Notes: generated from the letters alone by a model not told the origin. Counted from the first letter of the stretch, positions 1 to 12,058 are shown. The stretch is DNA of 64,000 bases from Escarpia spicata (GCA_963995525.1 OZ023206.1:42329178-42393177), one strand, 5' to 3'. Numbers and translations are program-made.

Positions 1-2
1 TT

Positions 3-8
3 GATATC
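3..8. other. EcoRV palindrome GATATC, recurring each monomer
   Basis: GATATC occurs at monomer position 3-8. It is lost where the monomer begins ttgatgtc, for example at 6520, 16295, 22785, 27673, 33538, 42010 and 44291, which follow Cv-type monomers. It is useful as a physical marker of the period; no function is implied. Confidence 0.95.
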
Positions 9-70
9 AGTCTAGCCTTCGTGAAGATTTGTAACATGCAAAACATATATTTCGGGTAAGACCACATTAA

Positions 71-76
71 GGATCC
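71..76. other. BamHI palindrome GGATCC, recurring each monomer
   Basis: GGATCC occurs at monomer position 71-76 in nearly every unit, so a BamHI digest should give a 326-bp ladder. I saw it lost only in eight right-end monomers that read gggtcc: 52111, 53415, 54067, 54711, 59591, 60569, 61873 and 62517. Those should yield dimers or longer bands. Confidence 0.93.
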
Positions 77-88
77 GTCCGCCGAAAA

Positions 89-98
89 AAGTGCACTT
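89..98. other. 10-bp palindrome AAGTGCACTT (type A form)
   Basis: This is a perfect palindrome in type A, a and H monomers. Its centre (monomer positions 93-94) differs between monomer classes: GC in A, a and H, CC in B and C, CA in D, GG in E, TC in F and J. The four-base arms AAGT and ACTT are mostly intact. An A-tract lies directly upstream and TTAAAA directly downstream. Confidence 0.9.
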
Positions 99-117
99 AA
101 AATACCGTTATGCTGTG

Positions 118-127
118 ATATGCATAT
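118..127. other. 10-bp palindrome ATATGCATAT (type A form)
   Basis: Perfect only in A, a and A3 monomers. In most other types position 127 is A or C, which leaves ATGCAT at 120-125 intact but shortens the dyad. A second ATGCAT lies at 287-292. Confidence 0.88.
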
Positions 128-131
128 ATTT

Positions 132-141
132 TGTTCGAACA
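132..141. other. 10-bp palindrome TGTTCGAACA
   Basis: This perfect dyad is kept in most monomers. It is broken in type E (tgttagaaca) and in B* and a few C monomers, where G133 becomes T. It lies 5 bp upstream of the ACATG/CATGT dyad, so two inverted repeats sit within 28 bp. Confidence 0.9.
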
Positions 142-146
142 CTTTG

Positions 147-159
147 ACATGGGACATGT
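147..159. other. Inverted repeat ACATG-GGA-CATGT
   Basis: Five-base arms around a 3-base spacer, present in most monomers. T148 in B2, G and K monomers (gatatggg) and T156 in I monomers (gggacttg) each break one arm. It could form a small cruciform or bind a dimeric protein; both are inference. Confidence 0.85.
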
Positions 160-234
160 TTGTCTCGTGAGTACTGAATGTACTGCTGCTTTAGGCAAGA
201 TAAAACATCAAATGGGGATGAGTTTTAACACCTA

Positions 235-266
235 TAACTTACGTAATATGTTCTTGTAACTTACGT
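235..266. repeat. Direct repeat TAACTTACGT x2, including palindrome TTACGTAA
   Basis: TAACTTACGT occurs at 235-244 and 257-266 of each monomer, 22 bp apart. The first copy runs into the 8-bp palindrome TTACGTAA at 239-246; the second reads TTACGTGACGG. Both carry the ACGT core that bZIP-type proteins recognise, but no evidence of use is visible. The K monomers read acttaat in the first copy and I monomers read gtaagttaaatg in the second. Confidence 0.85.
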
Positions 267-326
267 GACGGAGATAAAACGGTAACATGCATTCCCATTT
301 GTGGTTAATCTAGTTATGTGTGTAGC

Positions 327-652
327 TTGATATCAGTCTAGCCTTCGTGAAGATTTGTAACATGCAAAACATATATTTGGGGTAAGACCACATTAAGGAT
401 CCGTCCGCCGAAAAAAGTCCACTTAAAATACCGTTATGCTGTGATATGCATAAATTTTGTTCGAACACTTTGACATGGGACATGTTTGTCTCGTGAGTAC
501 TGAATGTACTGCTGCTTTAGACAAGATAAAACATCAAATGGGGATGAGTTTTCACACCTATAACTTACGTAATATGTTCTTGTAACTTACGTGACGGAGA
601 TAAAACGGTAACATGCATTCCCATTTGTGGTTAATCTAGTTATGTGTGTAGT
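327..652 (+). repeat. Representative monomer, type B (commonest class)
   Basis: Type B carries atttgggg, gtccac, gcataaat, tagacaag and ttttcaca. It is the background form from which several subtypes differ by one or a few bases: B2 has tttgatatgg (T148), B* has a T-run before cgaacatttt plus tgaatactg, and Bg has cctatgac (G236). The subtypes hold fixed places in the higher-order repeat, which makes them useful phase markers. Confidence 0.9.
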
Positions 653-2608
653 TTGATATCAGTCTAGCCTTCGTGAAGATTTGTAACATGCAAAACATCT
701 ATTTGGGGTAAGACCACATTAAGGATCCGTCCGCCGAAAAAAGTCCACTTAAAATACCGTTATGCTGTGATATGCATAAATTTTGTTCGAACACTTTCAC
801 ATGGGACATGTTTGTCTCGTGAGTACTGAATGTACTGCTGCTTTAGACAAGATAAAACATCAAACGGGGATGAGTTTTAACACCTATAACTTACGTAATA
901 TGTTCTTGTAACTTACGTGACGGAGATAAAACGGTAACATGCATTCCCATTTGTGGTTAATCTAGTTATGTGTGTAGCTTGATATCAGTCTAGCCTTCGT
1001 GAAGATTTGTAACATGCAAAACATATATTTCGGGTAAGACCACATTAAGGATCCGTCCGCCGAAAAAAGTGCACTTAAAATACCGTTATGCTGTGATATG
1101 CATATATTTTGTTCGAACACTTTGACATGGGACATGTTTGTCTCGTGAGTACTGAATGTACTGCTGCTTTAGGCAAGATAAAACATCAAATGGGGATGAG
1201 TTTTAACACCTATAACTTACGTAATATGTTCTTGTAACTTACGTGACGGAGATAAAACGGTAACATGCATTCCCATTTGTGGTTAATCTAGTTATGTGTG
1301 TAGCTTGATATCAGTCTAGCCTTCGTGAAGATTTGTAACATGCAAAACATATATTTGGGGTAAGACCACATTAAGGATCCGTCCGCCGAAAAAAGTCCAC
1401 TTAAAATACCGTTATGCTGTGATATGCATAAATTTTGTTCGAACACTTTGACATGGGACATGTTTGTCTCGTGAGTACTGAATGTACTGCTGCTTTAGAC
1501 AAGATAAAACATCAAATGGGGATGAGTTTTCACACCTATAACTTACGTAATATGTTCTTGTAACTTACGTGACGGAGATAAAACGGTAACATGCATTCCC
1601 ATTTGTGGTTAATCTAGTTATGTGTGTAGCTTGATATCAGTCTAGCCTTCGTGAAGATTTGTAACATGCAAAACATATATTTGGGGTAAGACCACATTAA
1701 GGATCCGTCCGCCGAAAAAAGTGCACTTAAAATACCGTTATGCTGTGATATGCATATATTTTGTTCGAACACTTTGACATGGGACATGTTTGTCTCGTGA
1801 GTACTGAATGTACTGCTGCTTTAGACAAGATAAAACATCAAATGGGGATGAGTTTTAACACCTATAACTTACGTAATATGTTCTTGTAACTTACGTGACG
1901 GAGATAAAACGGTAACATGCATTCCCATTTGTGGTTAATCTAGTTATGTGTGTAGCTTGATATCAGTCTAGCCTTCGTGAAGATTTGTAACATGCAAAAC
2001 ATATATTTGGGGTAAGACCACATTAAGGATCCGTCCGCCGAAAAAAGTGCACTTAAAATACCGTTATGCTGTGATATGCATATATTTTGTTCGAACACTT
2101 TGACATGGGACATGTTTGTCTCGTGAGTACTGAATGTACTGCTGCTTTAGACAAGATAAAACATCAAATGGGGATGAGTTTTCACACCTATAACTTACGT
2201 AATATGTTCTTGTAACTTACGTGACGGAGATAAAACGGTAACATGCATTCCCATTTGTGGTTAATCTAGTTATGTGTGTAGCTTGATATCAGTCTAGCCT
2301 TCGTGAAGATTTGTAACATGCAAAACATATATTTGGGGTAAGACCACATTAAGGATCCGTCCGCCGAAAAAAGTGCACTTAAAATACCGTTATGCTGTGA
2401 TATGCATATATTTTGTTCGAACACTTTGACATGGGACATGTTTGTCTCGTGAGTACTGAATGTACTGCTGCTTTAGACAAGATAAAACATCAAATGGGGA
2501 TGAGTTTTAACACCTATAACTTACGTAATATGTTCTTGTAACTTACGTGACGGAGATAAAACGGTAACATGCATTCCCATTTGTGGTTAATCTAGTTATG
2601 TGTGTAGC

Positions 2609-2933
2609 TTGATATCAGTCTAGCCTTCGTGAAGATTTGTAACATGCAAAACATCTATTTGGGGTAAGACCACATTAAGGATCCGTCCGCCAAAAAAGTG
2701 GACTTAAAATACCGTTATGCTGTGATATGCATAAATTTTGTTAGAACACTTTGACATGGGACATGTTTGTCTCGTGAGTACTGAATATACTGCTGCTTTA
2801 GACAAGATAAAACATCAAATGGGGAAGAGTTTTCACACCTATAACTTACGTAATATGTTCTTGTAACTTACGTGACGGAGATAAAACGGTAACATGCATT
2901 CCCATTTGTGGTTAATCTAGTTATGTGTGTAGC
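2609..2933 (+). repeat. Representative monomer, type E (325 bp)
   Basis: Type E lacks one base of the gccgaaaaaag stretch (reads gccaaaaaag), carries gtggac instead of gtccac, tgttagaac instead of tgttcgaac, gaatatact and ggggaagag. Twenty-one copies start at 2609, 6846, 9453, 11734, 13037, 14340, 16621, 24741, 27022, 27999, 30606, 32887, 33864, 36471, 38752, 40055, 42336, 44617, 47224, 49504 and 56984. The copy at 30606 has tgttcgaac restored. All but the first directly follow a type D monomer, so E is locked into the higher-order repeat. Confidence 0.95.
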
Positions 2934-4237
2934 TTGATATCAGTCTAGCCTTCGTGAAGATTTGTAACATGCAAAACATATATTTGGGGTAAGACCACAT
3001 TAAGGATCCGTCCGCCGAAAAAAGTCCACTTAAAATACCGTTAAGCTGTGATATGCATAAATTTTGTTCGAACACTTTGACATGGGACATGTTTGTCTCG
3101 TGAGTACTGAATGTACTGCTGCTTTAGACAAGATAAAACATCAAACGGGGATGAGTTTTAACACCTATAACTTACGTAATATGTTCTTGTAACTTACGTG
3201 ACGGAGATAAAACGGTAACATGCATTCCCATTTGTGGTTAATCTAGTTATGTGTGTAGCTTGATATCAGTCTAGCCTTCGTGAAGATTTGTAACATGCAA
3301 AACATATATTTCGGGTAAGACCACATTAAGGATCCGTCCGCCGAAAAAAGTGCACTTAAAATACCGTTATGCTGTGATATGCATATATTTTGTTCGAACA
3401 CTTTGACATGGGACATGTTTGTCTCGTGAGTACTGAATGTACTGCTGCTTTAGGCAAGATAAAACATCAAATGGGGATGAGTTTTAACACCTATAACTTA
3501 CGTAATATGTTCTTGTAACTTACGTGACGGAGATAAAACGGTAACATGCATTCCCATTTGTGGTTAATCTAGTTATGTGTGTAGCTTGATATCAGTCTAG
3601 CCTTCGTGAAGATTTGTAACATGCAAAACATATATTTGGGGTAAGACCACATTAAGGATCCGTCCGCCGAAAAAAGTCCACTTAAAATACCGTTATGCTG
3701 TGATATGCATAAATTTTGTTCGAACACTTTGACATGGGACATGTTTGTCTCGTGAGTACTGAATGTACTGCTGCTTTAGACAAGATAAAACATCAAATGG
3801 GGATGAGTTTTCACACCTATAACTTACGTAATATGTTCTTGTAACTTACGTGACGGAGATAAAACGGTAACATGCATTCCCATTTGTGGTTAATCTAGTT
3901 ATGTGTGTAGCTTGATATCAGTCTAGCCTTCGTGAAGATTTGTAACATGCAAAACATATATTTGGGGTAAGACCACATTAAGGATCCGTCCGCCGAAAAA
4001 AGTGCACTTAAAATACCGTTATGCTGTGATATGCATATATTTTGTTCGAACACTTTGACATGGGACATGTTTGTCTCGTGAGTACTGAATGTACTGCTGC
4101 TTTAGACAAGATAAAACATCAAATGGGGATGAGTTTTAACACCTATAACTTACGTAATATGTTCTTGTAACTTACGTGACGGAGATAAAACGGTAACATA
4201 CATTCCCATTTGTGGTTAATCTAGTTATGTGTGTAGC

Positions 4238-6519
4238 TTGATATCAGTCTAGCCTTCGTGAAGATTTGTAACATGCAAAACATATATTTGGGGTAAGACC
4301 ACATTAAGGATCCGTCCGCCGAAAAAAGTGCACTTAAAATACCGTTATGCTGTGATATGCATATATTTTGTTCGAACACTTTGACATGGGACATGTTTGT
4401 CTCGTGAGTACTGAATGTACTGCTGCTTTAGGCAACATAAAACATCAAATGGGGATAAGTTTTAACACCTATAACTTACGTAATATGTTCTTGTAACTTA
4501 CGTGACGGAGATAAAACGGTAACATGCATTCCCATTTGTGGTTAATCTAGTTATGTGTGTAGCTTGATATCAGTCTAGCCTTCGTGAAGATTTGTAACAT
4601 GCAAAACATCTATTTGGGGTAAGACCACATTAAGGATCCGTCCGCCGAAAAAAGTCCACTTAAAATACCGTTATGCTGTGATATGCATAAATTTTGTTCG
4701 AACACTTTGACATGGGACATGTTTGTCTCGTGAGTACTGAATGTACTGCTGCTTTAGACAAGATAAAACATCAAACGGGGATGAGTTTTCACACCTATAA
4801 CTTACGTAATATGTTCTTGTAACTTACGTGACGGAGATAAAACGGTAACATGCATTCCCATTTGTGGTTAATCTAGTTATGTGTGTAGCTTGATATCAGT
4901 CTAGCCTTCGTGAAGATTTGTAACATGCAAAACATCTATTTGGGGTAAGACCACATTAAGGATCCGTCCGCCGAAAAAAGACCACTTAAAATACCGTTAT
5001 GCTGTGATATGCATAAATTTTGTTCGAACACTTTGACATGGGACATGTTTGTCTCGTGAGTACTGAATGTACTGCTGCTTTAGACAAGATAAAACATCAA
5101 ATGGGGATGAGTTTTCACACCTATGACTTACGTAATATGTTCTTGTAACTTACGTGACGGAGATAAAACGGTAACATGCATTCCCATTTGTGGTTAATCT
5201 AGTTATGTGTGTAGTTTGATATCAGTCTAGCCTTCGTGAAGATTTGTAACATGCACAACATCTATTTGGGGTAAGACCACATTAAGGATCCGTCCGCCGA
5301 AAAAAGTCAACTTAAAATACCGTTAAGCTGTGATATGCATAAATTTTGTTCGAACACTTTGACATGGGACATGTTTGTCTCGTGAGTACTGAATGTACTG
5401 CTGCTTTAGACAAGATAAAACATCAAACGGGGATGAGTTTTAACACCTATAACTTACGTAATATGTTCTTGTAACTTACGTGACGGAGATAAAACGGTAA
5501 CATGCATTCCCATTTGTGGTTAATCTAGTTATGTGTGTAGCTTGATATCAGTCTAGCCTTCGTGAAGATTTGTAACATGCAAAACATATATTTCGGGTAA
5601 GACCACATTAAGGATCCGTCCGCCGAAAAAAGTGCACTTAAAATACCGTTATGCTGTGATATGCATATATTTTGTTCGAACACTTTGACATGGGACATGT
5701 TTGTCTCGTGAGTACTGAATGTACTGCTGCTTTAGGCAAGATAAAACATCAAATGGGGATGAGTTTTAACACCTATAACTTACGTAATATGTTCTTGTAA
5801 CTTACGTGACGGAGATAAAACGGTAACATGCATTCCCATTTGTGGTTAATCTAGTTATGTGTGTAGCTTGATATCAGTCTAGCCTTCGTGAAGATTTGTA
5901 ACATGCAAAACATATATTTGGGGTAAGACCACATTAAGGATCCGTCCGCCGAAAAAAGTCCACTTAAAATACCGTTATGCTGTGATATGCATAAATTTTG
6001 TTCGAACACTTTGACATGGGACATGTTTGTCTCGTGAGTACTGAATGTACTGCTGCTTTAGACAAGATAAAACATCAAATGGGGATGAGTTTTCACACCT
6101 ATAACTTACGTAATATGTTCTTGTAACTTACGTGACGGAGATAAAACGGTAACATGCATTCCCATTTGTGGTTAATCTAGTTATGTGTGTAGTTTGATAT
6201 CAGTCTAGCCTTCGTGAAGATTTGTAACATGCAAAACATCTATTTGGGGTAAGACCACATTAAGGATCCGTCCGCCGAAAAAAGTCCACTTAAAATACCG
6301 TTATGCTGTGATATGCATAAATTTTGTTCGAACACTTTCACATGGGACATGTTTGTCTCGTGAGTACTGAATGTACTGCTGCTTTAGACAAGATAAAACA
6401 TAAAATGGGGATGAGTTTTCACACCTTTGACTTACGTAATATGTTCTTGTAACTTACGTGACGGAGATAAAACGGTAACATGCATTCCCATTTGTGGTTA
6501 ATCTAGTTATGTGTGTAGT
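4238..6519 (+). repeat. Seven-monomer block, copy 1 (paired with 20532-22784)
   Basis: Monomers A3, C (caaacgggg, ttttcaca), C (gaccac), C (catgcacaac, gtcaac), A, B, Cv. The same seven types follow in the same order at 20532-22784. That block is 2253 bp against 2282 bp here; the 29-bp difference is the deletion in its type A monomer. The shared rare bases make common descent by block duplication far likelier than chance. Confidence 0.88.
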
Positions 6520-9500
6520 TTGATGTCAGTCTAACCTTCGTGAAGATTTGTAACATGCAAAACATATATTTGGGGTAAGACCACATTAAGGATCCGTCCG
6601 CCGAAAAAAGTCAACTTAAAATACCGTTAAGCTGTGATATGCATAAATTTTGTTCGAACACTTTGACATGGGACATGTTTGTCTCGTGAGTACTGAATGT
6701 ACTGCTGCTTTAGACAAGTTAAAACATCAAACGGGGATGAGTTTTCACACCTATAACTTACGTAATATGTTCTTGTAACTTACGTGACGGAGATAAAACG
6801 GTAACATGCATTCCCATTTGTGGTTAATCTAGTTATGTGTGTAGCTTGATATCAGTCTAGCCTTCGTGAAGATTTGTAACATGCAAAACATCTATTTGGG
6901 GTAAGACCACATTAAGGATCCGTCCGCCAAAAAAGTGGACTTAAAATACCGTTATGCTGTGATATGCATAAATTTTGTTAGAACACTTTGACATGGGACA
7001 TGTTTGTCTCGTGAGTACTGAATATACTGCTGCTTTAGACAAGATAAAACATCAAATGGGGAAGAGTTTTCACACCTATAACTTACGTAATATGTTCTTG
7101 TAACTTACGTGACGGAGATAAAACGGTAACATGCATTCCCATTTGTGGTTAATCTAGTTATGTGTGTAGCTTGATATCAGTCTAGCCTTCGTGAAGATTT
7201 GTAACATGCAAAACATATATTTGGGGTAAGACCACATTAAGGATCCGTCCGCCGAAAAAAGTCCACTTAAAATACCGTTATGCTGTGATATGCATAAATT
7301 TTTTTCGAACATTTTGACATGGGACATGTTTGTCTCGTGAATACTGAATGTACTGCTGCTTTAGACAAGATAAAACATCAAATGGGGATGAGTTTTCACA
7401 CCTATAACTTACGTAATATGTTCTTGTAACTTACGTGACGGAGATAAAACGGTAACATGCATTCCCATTTGTGGTTAATCTAGTTATGTGTGTAGTTTGA
7501 TATCAGCCTAGCCTTCGTGAAGATTTGTAACATGCAAAACATCTATTTGGGGTAAGACCACATTAAGGATCCGTCCGCCGAAAAAAGTCCACTTAAAATA
7601 CCGTTATGCTGTGATATGCATAAATTTTGTTCGAACACTTTCACATGGGACATGTTTGTCTCGTGAGTACTGAATGTACTGCTGCTTTAGACAAGATAAA
7701 ACATCAAATGGGGATGAGTTTTCACACCTATGACTTACGTAATATGTTCTTGTAACTTACGTGACGGAGATAAAACGGTAACATGCATTCCCATTTGTGG
7801 TTAATCTAGTTATGTGTGTAGTTTGATATCAGTCTAACCTTCGTGAAGATTTGTAACATGCAAAACATATATTTGGGGTAAGACCACATTAAGGATCCGT
7901 CCGCCGAAAAAAGTCAACTTAAAATACCGTTAAGCTGTGATATGCATAAATTTTGTTCGAACACTTTGACATGGGACATGTTTGTCTCGTGAGTACTGAA
8001 TGTACTGCTGCTTTAGACAAGTTAAAACATCAAACGGGGATGAGTTTTCACACCTATAACTTACGTAATATGTTCTTGTAACTTACGTGACGGAGATAAA
8101 ACGGTAACATGCATTCCCATTTGTGGTTAATCTAGTTATGTGTGTAGCTTGATATCAGTCTAGCCTTCGTGAAGATTTGTAACATGCAAAACATATATTT
8201 GGGGTAAGACCACATTAAGGATCCGTCCGCCGAAAAAAGTCCACTTAAAATACCGTTATGCTGTGATATGCATAAATTTTGTTCGAACACTTTGATATGG
8301 GACATGTTTGTCTCGTGAGTACTGAATGTACTGCTGCTTTAGACAAGATAAAACATCAAATGGGGATGAGTTTTCACACCTATAACTTACGTAATATGTT
8401 CTTGTAACTTACGTGACGGAGATAAAACGGTAACATGCATTCCCATTTGTGGTTAATCTAGTTATGTGTGTAGCTTGATATCAGTCTAGCCTTCGTGAAG
8501 ATTTGTAACATGCAAAACATATATTTGGGGTAAGACCACATTAAGGATCCGTCCGCCGAAAAAAGTCCACTTAAAATACCGTTATGCTGTGATATGCATA
8601 AATTTTGTTCGAACACTTTGACATGGGACATGTTTGTCTCGTGAGTATTGAATGTACTGCTGCTTTAGACAAGATAAAACATCAAATGGGGATGAGTTTT
8701 CACACCTATAACTTACGTAATATGTTCTTGTAACTTACGTGACGGAGATAAAACGGTAACATGCATTCCCATTTGTGGTTAATCTAGTTATGTGTGTAGT
8801 TTGATATCAGTCTAGCCTTCGTGAAGATTTGTAACATGCAAAACATCTATTTGGGGTAAGACCACATTAAGGATCCGTCCGCCGAAAAAAGTCCACTTAA
8901 AATACCGTTATGCTGTGATATGCATAAATTTTGTTCGAACACTTTCACATGGGACATGTTTGTCTCGTGAGTACTGAATGTACTGCTGCTTTAGACAAGA
9001 TAAAACATCAAATGGGGATGAGTTTTCACACCTATGACTTACGTAATATGTTCTTGTAACTTACGTGACGGAGATAAAACGGTAACATGCATTCCCATTT
9101 GTGGTTAATCTAGTTATGTGTGTTGTTTGATATCAGTCTAACCTTCGTGAAGATTTGTAACATGCAAAACATATATTTGGGGTAAGACCACATTAAGGAT
9201 CCGTCCGCCGAAAAAAGTCAACTTAAAATACCGTTAAGCTGTGAAATGCATAAATTTTGTTCGAACACTTTGACATGGGACATGTTTGTCTCGTGAGTAC
9301 TGAAAGTACTGCTGCTTTAGACAAGTTAAAACATCAAACGGGGATGAGTTTTCACACCTATAACTTACGTAATATGTTCTTGTAACTTACGTGACGGAGA
9401 TAAAACGGTAACATGCATTCCCATTTGTGGTTAATCTAGTTATGTGTGTAGCTTGATATCAGTCTAGCCTTCGTGAAGATTTGTAACATGCAAAACATCT

Positions 9501-12058
9501 ATTTGGGGTAAGACCACATTAAGGATCCGTCCGCCAAAAAAGTGGACTTAAAATACCGTTATGCTGTGATATGCATAAATTTTGTTAGAACACTTTGACA
9601 TGGGACATGTTTGTCTCGTGAGTACTGAATATACTGCTGCTTTAGACAAGATAAAACATCAAATGGGGAAGAGTTTTCACACCTATAACTTACGTAATAT
9701 GTTCTTGTAACTTACGTGACGGAGATAAAACGGTAACATGCATTCCCATTTGTGGTTAATCTAGTTATGTGTGTAGCTTGATATCAGTCTAGCCTTCGTG
9801 AAGATTTGTAACATGCAAAACATATATTTGGGGTAAGACCACATTAAGGATCCGTCCGCCGAAAAAAGTCCACTTAAAATACCGTTATGCTGTGATATGC
9901 ATAAATTTTGTTCGAACACTTTGACATGGGACATGTTTGTCTCGTGAGTACTGAATGTACTGCTGCTTTAGACAAGATAAAACATCAAATGGGGATGAGT
10001 TTTCACACCTATGACTTACGTAATATGTTCTTGTAACTTACGTGACGGAGATAAAACGGTAACATGCATTCCCATTTGTGGTTAATCTAGTTATGTGTGT
10101 AGTTTGATATCAGTCTAACCTTCGTGAAGATTTGTAACATGCAAAACATATATTTGGGGTAAGACCACATTAAGGATCCGTCCGCCGAAAAAAGTCAACT
10201 TAAAATACCGTTAAGCTGTGATATGCATAAATTTTGTTCGAACACTTTGACATGGGACATGTTTGTCTCGTGAGTACTGAATGTACTGCTGCTTTAGACA
10301 AGTTAAAACATCAAACGGGGATGAGTTTTCACACCTATAACTTACGTAATATGTTCTTGTAACTTACGTGACGGAGATAAAACGGTAACATGCATTCCCA
10401 TTTGTGGTTAATCTAGTTATGTGTGTAGCTTGATATCAGTCTAGCCTTCGTGAAGATTTGTAACATGCAAAACATATATTTGGGGTAAGACCACATTAAG
10501 GATCCGTCCGCCGAAAAAAGTCCACTTAAAATACCGTTATGCTGTGATATGCATAAATTTTGTTCGAACACTTTGATATGGGACATGTTTGTCTCGTGAG
10601 TACTGAATGTACTGCTGCTTTAGACAAGATAAAACATCAAATGGGGATGAGTTTTCACACCTATAACTTACGTAATATGTTCTTGTAACTTACGTGACGG
10701 AGATAAAACGGTAACATGCATTCCCATTTGTGGTTAATCTAGTTATGTGTGTAGCTTGATATCAGTCTAGCCTTCGTGAAGATTTGTAACATGCAAAACA
10801 TATATTTGGGGTAAGACCACATTAAGGATCCGTCCGCCGAAAAAAGTCCACTTAAAATACCGTTATGCTGTGATATGCATAAATTTTGTTCGAACACTTT
10901 GACATGGGACATGTTTGTCTCGTGAGTACTGAATGTACTGCTGCTTTAGACAAGATAAAACATCAAATGGGGATGAGTTTTCACACCTATAACTTACGTA
11001 ATATGTTCTTGTAACTTACGTGACGGAGATAAAACGGTAACATGCATTCCCATTTGTGGTTAATCTAGTTATGTGTGTAGTTTGATATCAGTCTAGCCTT
11101 CGTGAAGATTTGTAACATGCAAAACATCTATTTGGGGTAAGACCACATTAAGGATCCGTCCGCCGAAAAAAGTCCACTTAAAATACCGTTATGCTGTGAT
11201 ATGCATACATTTTGTTCGAACACTTTGACATGGGACATGTTTGTCTCGTGAGTACTGAATGTACTGCTGCTTTAGACAAGATAAAACATCAAATGGGGAT
11301 GAGTTTTCACACCTATGACTTACGTAATATGTTCTTGTAACTTACGTGACGGAGATAAAACGGTAACATGCATTCCCATTTGTGGTTAATCTAGTTATGT
11401 GTGTAGTTTGATATCAGTCTAACCTTCGTGAAGATTTGTAACATGCAAAACATATATTTGGGGTAAGACCACATTAAGGATCCGTCCGCCGAAAAAAGTC
11501 AACTTAAAATACCGTTAAGCTGTGATATGCATAAATTTTGTTCGAACACTTTGACATGGGACATGTTTGTCTCGTGAGTACTGAAAGTACTGCTGCTTTA
11601 GACAAGTTAAAACATCAAACGGGGATGAGTTTTCACACCTATAACTTACGTAATATGTTCTTGTAACTTACGTGACGGAGATAAAACGGTAACATGCATT
11701 CCCATTTGTGGTTAATCTAGTTATGTGTGTAGCTTGATATCAGTCTAGCCTTCGTGAAGATTTGTAACATGCAAAACATCTATTTGGGGTAAGACCACAT
11801 TAAGGATCCGTCCGCCAAAAAAGTGGACTTAAAATACCGTTATGCTGTGATATGCATAAATTTTGTTAGAACACTTTGACATGGGACATGTTTGTCTCGT
11901 GAGTACTGAATATACTGCTGCTTTAGACAAGATAAAACATCAAATGGGGAAGAGTTTTCACACCTATAACTTACGTAATATGTTCTTGTAACTTACGTGA
12001 CGGAGATAAAACGGTAACATGCATTCCCATTTGTGGTTAATCTAGTTATGTGTGTAGC
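6194..12058 (+). repeat. 18-monomer higher-order repeat, copy 1 (5865 bp)
   Basis: Order: Cv D E B* C D B2 B C Da E Bg D B2 B C Da E, starting at 6194, 6520, 6846, 7171, 7497, 7823, 8149, 8475, 8801, 9127, 9453, 9778, 10104, 10430, 10756, 11082, 11408 and 11734. Three 325-bp E monomers make the unit 5865 bp. The same order and length recur at 27347-33211 and 33212-39076, and at 43965-49828 with one substituted position. Within the unit, D or Da nearly always precedes E, and B C Da E appears as a recurrent module. This copy has private changes such as gagtattg in the monomer at 8475 and gtgaaatgc in that at 9127. Confidence 0.93.
7823..8148 (+). repeat. Representative monomer, type D
   Basis: Type D carries tctaacc (A15), gtcaac (CA at 93-94), gttaagctg (A111), acaagttaaaac (T200) and caaacgggg (C213). 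A sublineage, Da, has gaaagtact (A179), which duplicates the hexamer AGTACT; the first Da copy is at 9127. D and Da alternate at fixed positions in the higher-order repeat. D sits before almost every E. Confidence 0.93.

Larger units (their letters stand above)
1..326 (+). repeat. Reference monomer, type A
   Basis: First complete monomer, used for internal numbering. Type A carries atttcggg (C53), the palindromic centre GC at 93-94, gcatatat (T127), taggcaag (G195) and ttttaaca (A227). Other type A copies start at 979, 3260, 5542, 15317, 41032 and, with a deletion, 21836. Close relatives with G53 start at 1631, 1957, 2283 and 3912; relatives with taggcaacat start at 4238, 18902 and 20532. The phase chosen is arbitrary, because a tandem repeat has no natural start. 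Confidence 0.95.
1..6193 (+). repeat. Left domain: irregular A-rich monomer array (monomers 1-19)
   Basis: The order is A B C A B a a a E D A B a A3 C C C A B. It is richer in type A than any other stretch and has no complete 18-monomer HOR. The last six of these monomers (from 4238), together with the Cv monomer at 6194, recur in the same order from 20532, with shared private changes such as aaagaccac in the monomers at 4890 and 21184, and catgcacaac in those at 5216 and 21510. The domain looks like an older or less homogenised part of the array, or the start of a different HOR cut by the window edge. Confidence 0.85.

Noticed and set aside
151..161. p53-like half-site GGACATGTTT
   Set aside because: It matches the loose RRRCWWGYYY pattern by chance; there is no properly matching second half-site and no gene to regulate.
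284..292. RY-type element CATGCAT and ACGT-core bZIP sites as promoter elements
   Set aside because: Such short motifs occur by chance, there is no gene nearby, and their repetition only reflects the satellite period.
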